Source: Alkalicoccus chagannorensis DSM 18086
GTDB taxonomy: Bacteria; Bacillota; Bacilli; Bacillales; Salisediminibacteriaceae
NCBI RefSeq assembly: GCF_000429725.1
Contig: NZ_AUCK01000033.1
Coordinates: forward strand, 1 to 44,362
DNA length: 44,362 nucleotides
Reading direction: 5' to 3'
A model generated the notes under the pieces. The model saw only the letters and a program-made list of their open reading frames with translations. It made no database searches and was not told where the DNA came from. A program made the position numbers and the translations under genes. Positions 39,240 to 44,362 of this stretch are shown here, piece by piece. Every line of letters starts with the position of its first letter. Within the stretch, counting starts at the first letter, position 1.

Positions 39240-40497
39240 AGGCGGCACCTTCTTCCAGGATCTCCTCGATGGTCTGATCACCAATACCGTCAATCTTTGT
39301 CAGCTGCTCGACAGCATCCCAGCCGCGACCAGCGATGATCTCTTCTGCACGGGCAGGACCGATATGAAGAATATCCTCCAGTTCGTCCGCATCTGCATCA
39401 TTCAAGGAGATGCATCCTTCTGCGTGGCGGCCGTCTCCGCCGGCCTGACTGTCTCCTTGGGCAGCCTTCCATGCGTCGCCGCTGCGCTCCGTTTCAACAT
39501 CCAGTACATCACCGTCTGAGCGCATGACGATGGTGCCGTGGCTGTAGGTTCCGTAGACATCGACGCGATGCTCCTGCAAAAGGTCTAGCACCTCCTCATG
39601 CGGATGGCCATACTGATTGTCGACACCCGCTGATGCGACAGCGGCAGCAGGATCGACTGCTTCCAGAAAAGACGGGATCGTGGAAGTAGAGGAGCCGTGG
39701 TGCCCAAGCTGAAGCACATCTGCCTCCAGATCGAGATCCGCCTCCAGCATGTCTACTTCCGATGGTGCTTCTGCATCACCAGTAAACAGCAGCGTATGAT
39801 TTCCAAAAGTGAAAGATGCGGCAAGAGACCCCTCGTGAAAATCACCAGTGACCCGTTCTGGATGAAGGATATTGACAGTAAGCGGTCCTAAATCAAACAC
39901 ATCTCCTCGTCTCGGCTCCTCATACCGGACTCCGGAAGCTTCCACCGCATCTACGGTCTTCGCAAATGTCTGTGTGTCATGTTCATCCCCGGACATCCAA
40001 ACTTCGCCCACGTCTATCGATCCAAGGATACTATCCATTTGACCGATGTGATCGGCGTGCGGGTGGGTGGAAGCCAGTACATCCAGATGCTCAATCCCAA
40101 GGCCGTCGAGGTATTCCACAACAAGAAGGTCCTGCCAGTGACCGGCATCCAGGAGAAGGTGAAGAGGATCTCCGGTGCCGTCCTCCATGATAAACAGCGT
40201 AGCATCGGCCTGACCGGCATCGATAAAGTGCACTTCCAGAGACGCGTGTGCATCTGCAGGGTCATCCGCTTCGGAAGGATCGGCGTTTCCCTGATCTCCG
40301 TCCTGTTGATCGGCATTGTCGTTCGTATCCGGCAGATTTCCTTCGCTGACGGCTTCCTCGTCGTCCTCATTGTCGTCATCGGTATTTTGCTGCGGCGTTT
40401 CCTCCACCTTCTGGCTGCCTGGAGATTCCCCGTTCTCTTCCGCTGATCCGCAGGCTGCCATCATCAGCACCAGGCAGAGCGTTGTCTCTTTTCTCAT
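39229..40497 (-). CDS. Lipoprotein with ComEC-like metallo-beta-lactamase domain and ComEA-like HhH tail
   Basis: 422 residues. The signal ends LVLMMAACGSAE (lipid Cys16), followed by about 70 residues of Gln/Asp/Glu-rich linker. The metallo-beta-lactamase domain (about 88-345) starts LEVHFIDAGQADATLFIM and has STHPHADHIGQMDSIL (metal motif), LLFTGDAEAPSE and LQLGHHGSSTSTIPSFLEAV, as in the C-terminal domain of ComEC and related phosphodiesterases/nucleases. The last 60 residues (CISLNDADADELEDILHIGP, then GDQTIEEILEEG) form a helix-hairpin-helix pair as in ComEA. A surface DNase or DNA-processing role is possible. No competence genes are close. Confidence 0.87.
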   Translation of the reverse strand: MRKETTLCLVLMMAACGSAEENGESPGSQKVEETPQQNTDDDNEDDEEAVSEGNLPDTNDNADQQDGDQGNADPSEADDPADAHASLEVHFIDAGQADATLFIMEDGTGDPLHLLLDAGHWQDLLVVEYLDGLGIEHLDVLASTHPHADHIGQMDSILGSIDVGEVWMSGDEHDTQTFAKTVDAVEASGVRYEEPRRGDVFDLGPLTVNILHPERVTGDFHEGSLAASFTFGNHTLLFTGDAEAPSEVDMLEADLDLEADVLQLGHHGSSTSTIPSFLEAVDPAAAVASAGVDNQYGHPHEEVLDLLQEHRVDVYGTYSHGTIVMRSDGDVLDVETERSGDAWKAAQGDSQAGGDGRHAEGCISLNDADADELEDILHIGPARAEEIIAGRGWDAVEQLTKIDGIGDQTIEEILEEGAACVE

Positions 40498-40599
40498 TGC
40501 GATCCCCCGTTCTATCGGTTTCGGCCATTGTTCTTGTTATATGAAAATTGTATCATAGGCAAGAGAGCACCAGGTGCTGAAAAAAAGGGAGGGACCCTC

Positions 40600-40941
40600 G
40601 TGTGGTTATATGATCTATTTCTCGTTCTGTTCGGGGTCGGGCTTGGGGTCTTTGCAGCAGACCCGATCAAAAACCTCTTTACGGGCAGATGGAAAGAGCA
40701 GAAGAAGCAGCAGCATCGAGTCGCTCTGCTGAGTTATTTACGTGAACAGGAAGGAAAAACATTCAGCAGAGAAGAGCTGAACGAGAAGGTATTCCGCGGA
40801 AAAAAAGCCGAAGCAGAAGTCGAAAAACTTTTGCAAGAGACGGCCGAATCAACACTGATTTATGCCGTGGAAAAAAGGGGAGAGAGGCTCTGGACGTTCG
40901 ACCGGAGCGCTTACGACAAAAACAAACACAAATTCCAGTAA
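40600..40941 (+). CDS. Hypothetical protein with N-terminal membrane helix (113 aa)
   Basis: GTG 40600 follows AAGGGAGGGACC. The product has one hydrophobic helix (LYDLFLVLFGVGLGVFAADP), then a basic stretch (GRWKEQKKQQHR) and an acidic domain that looks helical, with REQEGKTFSREELNEKVFRG and LWTFDRSAYDKNKHKFQ. The middle (ALLSYLREQEGKTFSREELNEKVF) has the look of a winged-helix start. Family not recognised. It is divergent from the MBL lipoprotein. Confidence 0.6.
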   Translation: MWLYDLFLVLFGVGLGVFAADPIKNLFTGRWKEQKKQQHRVALLSYLREQEGKTFSREELNEKVFRGKKAEAEVEKLLQETAESTLIYAVEKRGERLWTFDRSAYDKNKHKFQ

Positions 40942-41042
40942 CAGTCTCCATGCATACGGTACCGGCAACAGAGGAAAAGGCCTTCCCTGTTCCCTTCGGC
41001 AGGGGTGGGATCCACCGATTGGAGCGCTTCCGCCTGCCGGCA

Positions 41043-41073
41043 TAAAAAAATCACGCCTGACTTCAGGCGTGAT
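41043..41073 (-). terminator. Terminator of the minus-strand gene at 41121
   Basis: ATCACGCCTGA/TCAGGCGTGAT, 11 bp. On the minus strand it is followed by seven T residues. Confidence 0.82.
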
Positions 41074-41120
41074 CCTCCGTGTACGTGCGTCTAGGCTGCG
41101 GCTGAAGCCGGCAGCCTGCG

Positions 41121-41354
41121 TTATACTTTCTTTACCTGAATCGGTTCATCCCACTCACAGGCATCTACCTCATCGACAGCTTCTGGGTCTGCAACTGCCC
41201 ACTCGACATAATACTTATTATCTTCCTGATCGAGCGCATGTGCTTCATACGTGTCACCGGTCGAGGAGACCTTTGGCTTTTCGATCGTGCGGTATTCAAT
41301 GCCTTCCACTTCTACAATCGTGCTGTTTGACGCGTTCAGTTCATCAAATTTCAT
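41121..41354 (-). CDS. Acidic hypothetical protein (77 aa)
   Basis: ATG 41354 follows AGGAGGCAGGTACAAG. The product starts MKFDELNASNSTIVEVEGIE and includes THE-like beta segments YRTIEKPKVSSTGDTYEAHA and KYYVEWAVADPEAVDEVDAC. It ends EWDEPIQVKKV. Strongly acidic, no signal. Repeating short beta strands suggest a small beta-barrel-like fold, but I do not recognise a family. Confidence 0.7.
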   Translation of the reverse strand: MKFDELNASNSTIVEVEGIEYRTIEKPKVSSTGDTYEAHALDQEDNKYYVEWAVADPEAVDEVDACEWDEPIQVKKV

Positions 41355-41489
41355 CTTGTACCTGCCTCCTTTTCGATTCTGCTCATTCTTTACCCGGTGC
41401 AGTAGCTGCTTAATCATCCAAATACCGCTGCTTGCAGATTTTCTTTCCTAGTGATATTGTATATAAAGTCATTCTTTTGAGGTGAAATT

Positions 41490-41666
41490 ATGAGAACGCC
41501 ACGATGGATTTACTTTAAACAAATCTTCTCGTCGAAATTCCAGGCGAGCTGCACGAAAGCAAAAATAGAGGATAACTGGGGAGGCGGCTATGAGGTCGGG
41601 CCATCTGTCGAAATTCGAAGGCTGAAAAATGACCGCTACGTCGTCCGCTACACGTATGATGAATAA
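41490..41666 (+). CDS. Small hypothetical protein (58 aa)
   Basis: ATG 41490 has TGAGGTG six bases upstream. The protein opens MRTPRWIYFKQIFSSKFQAS and ends RYVVRYTYDE. It is basic at the start, with WGGGYEVGPSVEIRRL in the middle. No signal or membrane helix. Good codon texture and a site support it, but no family is recognised. It sits just ahead of the tRNA-Val promoter. Confidence 0.6.
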   Translation: MRTPRWIYFKQIFSSKFQASCTKAKIEDNWGGGYEVGPSVEIRRLKNDRYVVRYTYDE

Positions 41667-41681
41667 ATATCATGGATACTG

Positions 41682-41710
41682 TTGACACATGAACAGTATT
41701 CAGGTATATT
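41682..41710 (+). promoter_or_regulatory. Promoter of tRNA-Val
   Basis: TTGACA (41682-41687) and TATATT (41705-41710) with a 17-bp spacer, 28 bases before the tRNA. Confidence 0.8.
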
Positions 41711-41738
41711 AATAATTGTCGTTCCGATACGTTTATAA

Positions 41739-41813
41739 GATCCGTTAGCTCAGCGGGAGAGCACTTGCTTGACAGGCAAGGGGTCACTGGTTCAAATCCA
41801 GTACGGATCACCA
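41739..41813 (+). tRNA. tRNA-Val (anticodon GAC)
   Basis: 75 bases with all arms: acceptor GATCCGT/ACGGATC, D arm GCTC..GAGC, anticodon stem CTTGC/GCAAG with loop TTGACAG (anticodon GAC, reads GUC and GUU), T arm ACTGG-TTCAAAT-CCAGT and an encoded ACCA end. A single tRNA gene with its own promoter and terminator. Confidence 0.96.
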
Positions 41814-41829
41814 TATAATGACATTGTTA

Positions 41830-41857
41830 CCGTTGCGCTCTGCCGCAGCGGTTTTTT
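41830..41857 (+). terminator. Terminator after tRNA-Val
   Basis: CCGTTGCG/CGCAGCGG (one G-U), loop CTCTGC, then TTTTTT. Confidence 0.85.
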
Positions 41858-42160
41858 AGGCACACGCGCGCATTCAGAGAAGCAGTCGGATCCGTTTTCT
41901 GCGGAAAAAACGGAAACGTGCCGTGCTCCTGCGGGCAGGTGGAATCCCTGTACTGGTCGGCCGTCGGCGTTCGTACGAAGCACGAAGCTGCTGTACAAAT
42001 GAATACATAAAAAGGCCGTCCCCTTGAAGGGAGGGCCTTTGTTGATTGGTGAGGAGGGCCGAACGATCGCGTTACCCGGGAGGTCCGGGCAAGGCGCGTG
42101 CGGCTTCATCCGGTCGTTGTATTGAACCGGCCGCAGCCTGCAGGTGAGCAAGCCCGCGTA
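41858..42160. other. Gene-free stretch between tRNA-Val and pgpA
   Basis: About 300 bases with no gene seen. It holds the terminator at 42011-42040. The sequence around 41880-41990 is GC-rich with short inverted pieces and no ribosome binding site. Confidence 0.5.
42011..42040 (-). terminator. Terminator of the pgpA-like gene
   Basis: AAAGGCC-GT-CCC and GGG-AG-GGCCTTT pair around CTTGAA. On the minus strand GGCC is followed by TTTTT, so it most likely ends the pgpA transcript, though it can act both ways. Confidence 0.7.
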
Positions 42161-42721
42161 TCAGGCCATCCGCTCTTCGTGATCGCGGTGCTCAATTTCT
42201 TTCTCATCGAGTTCTTCAGCGCGGTCGCGCAGACGATGAGCAAGGCGGCTCGATGCATTGGCTGCGATGCTGCAGACGAGATCATCCAGGAAAGTATGGA
42301 CCTCATCTCCGTCTTTAGAGTCCAACTTCCGTATAATACCAATTTTTTCTTTGTCGAGATAACCAAACGTTGTAACGGCAATACTTCCGTAGCCAAACAC
42401 TGATCCGAGAGCAATGGTTTCGTCTACGCCGAACAGGCCTTCATCGGAATCGACGATGGATTGCAGCGGTTCGGAAAGCTCTTTTTTCTCAGCAAGTTTA
42501 TCCAGTTCGATGCCGACAAGGACAGCGTGCTGGATTTCTCTTTTTTCCAGTACCGCATTGATACTGTCCACACAGTCTTCTTTCGTGAGGGAATCGTTAT
42601 ATTCCGACTGCATTTCGTAAACAATATCTGCGATTGCAGAGATGGCCACACCCCGTTCTTCAAGAAGGTCCCGGGCTGCTTTTTCCACTACGTGTGAATG
42701 AATAGGTTCTTTTTGTGTCAA
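42161..42721 (-). CDS. Phosphatidylglycerophosphatase A-like protein (PgpA/YutG)
   Basis: 186 residues from TTG 42721, which lies eight bases after AAGGAG; a GTG at 42730 sits on the site itself. The protein runs MTQKEPIHSHVVEKAARDLL, then RGVAISAIADIVYEMQSEYN, and has the PgpA family core GLFGVDETIALGSVFGYGSI and GKIGIIRKLDSKDGDEVHTFLDDL (as IGIIRKLDSK, HTFLDDLVCSIAAN). It is soluble, like Bacillus YutG, unlike enterobacterial membrane-bound PgpA. It probably removes phosphate from phosphatidylglycerophosphate or a related substrate. Confidence 0.85.
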   Translation of the reverse strand: MTQKEPIHSHVVEKAARDLLEERGVAISAIADIVYEMQSEYNDSLTKEDCVDSINAVLEKREIQHAVLVGIELDKLAEKKELSEPLQSIVDSDEGLFGVDETIALGSVFGYGSIAVTTFGYLDKEKIGIIRKLDSKDGDEVHTFLDDLVCSIAANASSRLAHRLRDRAEELDEKEIEHRDHEERMA

Positions 42722-42865
42722 GATGATCACTCCTTATTAGTCCATATTAACATAATCAGGGGCTTGAGTCCCGGAAGCAAGCTGATTCTAAGAGGAGCTT
42801 TGTATTCTTAGAGAAAGTATATTATGATGAAATCAATCAATGATGAATGCAGGAGGCAGATAATG

Positions 42866-43384
42866 ATGAAGTATGGCATTGCAGTTTTCCCTTCCAAAAA
42901 ACTTCAGGACCTGGCAAATTCCTACCGGAAACGCTATGATACAAAATATTCGATGGTTCCCCCGCATTTAACGCTGAAAGAACCTTTTGCGGCGGACGAC
43001 CAGGAACTTGAGCAGATGATTAACCATATACGTCAGGCAGCAGAAACGTGTCGTCCGTTTAAACTGGAAGTATTGAAATACAGCAGTTTTTATCCTGTAA
43101 CGAATACCCTGTACATGAAAGTTGCTGAGACGAAAGAACTGCTGGATCTCCAGCAGTCCTTGAATGAAGGGCCTTTGGAACAAAAGAAGGAGCATCCGTT
43201 TGTTCCTCATATTACCATCGGACAGGAAATGAACTATGATGAACTCTCGGACGTGTTCGGTCGTCTGAAGCTGGAATCGATTCATCATGAAGAGATGATT
43301 GACCGATTTTCGCTCCTGTATCAGCTCGATAACGGCACCTGGACGGTGTATCAAACGTTTCTTCTGAGTGGGTCTTCTGAATGA
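42866..43384 (+). CDS. yjcG: 2'-5' RNA ligase superfamily protein, YjcG-like
   Basis: 172 residues from ATG 42866 (AGGAGG at 42851-42856; ATG 42863 is equally possible). It opens MKYGIAVFPSKKLQDLANSY and carries both HxT motifs of 2H phosphoesterases: PPHLTLKEPF and VPHITIGQEM. The layout matches Bacillus YjcG. Such proteins bind or cleave 2',3'-cyclic RNA-type phosphodiesters; the true role is unknown. The stop overlaps the start of the next gene (ATGA), as in the Bacillus yjcG-yjcF pair. Confidence 0.9.
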   Translation: MKYGIAVFPSKKLQDLANSYRKRYDTKYSMVPPHLTLKEPFAADDQELEQMINHIRQAAETCRPFKLEVLKYSSFYPVTNTLYMKVAETKELLDLQQSLNEGPLEQKKEHPFVPHITIGQEMNYDELSDVFGRLKLESIHHEEMIDRFSLLYQLDNGTWTVYQTFLLSGSSE

Positions 43385-43812
43385 TTGAGGTAAAAAAGGC
43401 CGTCACACCAGTAGAACACGAGGATGTATACCGGATGAGAAAGACGGTGTTTGTCGATGAGCAGCAGGTGCCGGAGCATATTGAAATTGATGACAAAGAA
43501 GAAGAAGCCTCGCACTTTATCGCATATAGTGAAGGGCATGCCGTCGGTGCCGCCAGGATGAGATTGGATCACAAGCTGGCGAAGGCGGAACGAGTCTGTA
43601 TTCTTCCATCTCATCGCGGCAGAGGGATCGGCAGGCTGTTAATGAAAGAAATCGAAAGGGAAGCGGTGCGTCAGGGAGCTGCTGTCATGGCATTGAATGC
43701 CCAGACACATGCTGCAGACTTTTATACAGCTCTCGGCTACCGTATCGTTTCTGAAGAGCCTTTTCTCGACGCGGGGATTCCCCACGTCTCGATGGAGCTT
43801 GCTCTTTCTTAG
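43381..43812 (+). CDS. yjcF: GNAT family N-acetyltransferase, YjcF-like
   Basis: 143 residues, ATG 43381 overlapping the yjcG stop. The YjcF/ElaA-like start VEHEDVYRMRKTVFVDEQQV is followed by GAARMRLDHKLAKAERVCIL and the acetyl-CoA site PSHRGRGIGRLLMKEIE. The end has LNAQTHAADFYTALGYRIVS. Acceptor unknown. Confidence 0.9.
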   Translation: MIEVKKAVTPVEHEDVYRMRKTVFVDEQQVPEHIEIDDKEEEASHFIAYSEGHAVGAARMRLDHKLAKAERVCILPSHRGRGIGRLLMKEIEREAVRQGAAVMALNAQTHAADFYTALGYRIVSEEPFLDAGIPHVSMELALS

Positions 43813-43983
43813 TTCATAAGAAAGTTGTCATGTTAGAAAAGGGCGTTGCGCGATGCGCAGGAGGAAAGAGGTACGTTTTTTCCTTCAGGAAGCCCGTGGC
43901 ACCCGTCGTTCTAATCCGACCGGGCCCTGTGATACTGGCCGCAGATGTCAGGCGCGTCGCGGAGAAAAAAAGTCGTGCATACA

Positions 43984-44023
43984 ACGAAGCCTGTCAGGCA
44001 GATCACTGCCTGGCAGGCTTCGT
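43984..44023. terminator. Hairpin, possible terminator of yjcG-yjcF
   Basis: ACGAAGCCTG-T-CAGGCAG pairs with CTGCCTG-G-CAGGCTTCGT around ATCA. No T-run follows. Outer sequence matches the hairpin at 3006-3042. Confidence 0.55.
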
Positions 44024-44050
44024 ATGTCCTGACTTTTGCAGTTTTATCGA

Positions 44051-44100
44051 AATAAATAAGCGGTAACCCTTGAGACAGTAAGGGTTACCGCTTATTTATT
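44051..44100. repeat. 21-bp perfect inverted repeat, hairpin ahead of the transposase
   Basis: Arms 44051-44071 and 44080-44100 (AATAAATAAGCGGTAACCC and its complement) are perfectly complementary over 21 bp around an 8-base loop, with A/T-rich outer ends. Followed by ATTTTTATTATTG. It might mark the IS left region, block read-through into the transposase, or end the yjcF transcript. Confidence 0.65.
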
Positions 44101-44162
44101 ATTTTTATTATTGTATTATGAATGTATATATGTTATGGTTGTTATAAGGAGGCGAGCATCTT

Positions 44163-44362
44163 ATGAACATGCAGGTTTATCAATCAAGAGGCAAAGAATA
44201 CGTCCGGATTATTGAATCCTTTCGTGATCCTCAGACGAAGAAACCGAAGGTGCGCGTCCTCGAAAATTTCGGTAATAAAGAGGAACTGCTTGCCTCTAAC
44301 CCTCATGCACTTGAAGAGATTGAAGCAAAAGTCCAGCGCATGAGAGCAGAAAAGCAGGATTA
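44163..44362 (+). CDS. IS1634-family transposase, N-terminal part (window ends inside)
   Basis: AAGGAGG at 44146-44152 precedes ATG 44163 (a second ATG is at 44169). 66 complete codons are visible. The protein begins MNMQVYQSRGKEYVRIIESF and continues RDPQTKKPKVRVLENFGNKE, matching the N-terminal domain of IS1634-like (IS4-superfamily, DDE) transposases, which open with a KEYVRIxESYRD..K.K.RVLxNxG pattern. The DDE catalytic domain lies outside the window, so activity cannot be judged. Confidence 0.8.
   Translation, partial: MNMQVYQSRGKEYVRIIESFRDPQTKKPKVRVLENFGNKEELLASNPHALEEIEAKVQRMRAEKQD

Larger units (their letters stand above)
43813..44162. other. Gene-free stretch with hairpins before the transposase
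   Basis: The first 150 bp (to about 43925) hold a diverged CCGACC-type repeat copy (AAGCCCGTGGCACCCGTCGT then TCCGACC). A 40-bp hairpin (43984-44023) and a longer perfect hairpin (44051-44100) follow. No gene with a ribosome binding site is seen: the 78-codon frame at 43830 begins inside the repeat and is rejected. Confidence 0.55.

Noticed and set aside
1-44362. CRISPR arrays, rRNA genes, prophage genes
   Set aside because: No regularly spaced direct repeats, rRNA motifs or phage structural genes were seen on reading through the window.

Overview
The window looks like chromosome of a low-to-moderate G+C Firmicute of the family Bacillaceae, probably a halophile or haloalkaliphile. Three things suggest this. 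Shine-Dalgarno sites are strong AGGAGG types, with frequent GTG/TTG starts. Many genes are typical of Bacillus relatives (yfmL-like helicase, yjcG/yjcF pair, pgpA/yutG, queCDE behind a preQ1 riboswitch, trhO, UPF0316, DUF456). The secreted lipoproteins are very rich in Asp/Glu, as in salt-in or salt-tolerant lineages. The species cannot be named from sequence reading alone. Both ends are mobile DNA: the left edge is the 3' end of a group II intron and the right edge is the start of an IS1634-like transposase.

Layout. 0.8-2.9 kb: an MFS efflux pump and an NADPH-FMN reductase, divergent around a perfect inverted-repeat operator candidate. 3.1-6.6 kb: small unknown genes and a phosphonate/phosphite-type ABC importer (phnD-phnE-phnC) closed by a terminator. 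7.1-9.9 kb: a membrane PAS-GGDEF-EAL cyclic-di-GMP protein and a GNAT acetyltransferase. 10.4-11.2 kb: a RarD-like permease. 11.6-16.6 kb: a sulfur/persulfide module of two transcription units, sulP-DUF302-cstR and dsrE-tusA/rhodanese-rhodanese/persulfide dioxygenase-tusA. Each unit has a consensus promoter with an ATACCC..GGGTAT operator between or over the -35 and -10, matching the CstR encoded inside the cluster. 17.2-18.3 kb: a degenerate histidine phosphatase and a YfcE-like phosphodiesterase. 18.3-20.3 kb: preQ1 riboswitch and queCDE. 20.5-24.5 kb: trhO, a UPF0316 protein and an orphan peptide-binding lipoprotein.

The most notable gene is at 25.0 kb. It is a methionine sulfoxide reductase A reading frame whose only interruption is a TGA codon exactly where the catalytic cysteine of the GCFWG motif belongs. 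A stem-loop with a GGUAC apical loop starts 13 nt after it. The best reading is a selenocysteine-containing MsrA with a bacterial SECIS, although no selenocysteine machinery is in this window. A large membrane-anchored alpha/beta hydrolase follows.

28.2-34.9 kb carries an MmcB-like protein, DUF456, a winged-helix candidate, a quinone oxidoreductase-like MDR protein coupled to an S9 peptidase, an aldo/keto reductase and an EamA permease. 35.2-38.8 kb has a cold-shock protein, galE, a yfmL-like DEAD-box helicase and a GNAT protein. 39-40.5 kb has a metallo-beta-lactamase lipoprotein fused to a ComEA-like helix-hairpin-helix tail, with DUF3006. The rest includes tRNA-Val(GAC), pgpA, yjcG and yjcF.

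Several long gene-free gaps carry two families of degenerate dispersed repeats: a 60-nt block found twice, and a hairpin plus CCGACCAAAAGG element found at least three times. No rRNA or CRISPR array was seen.
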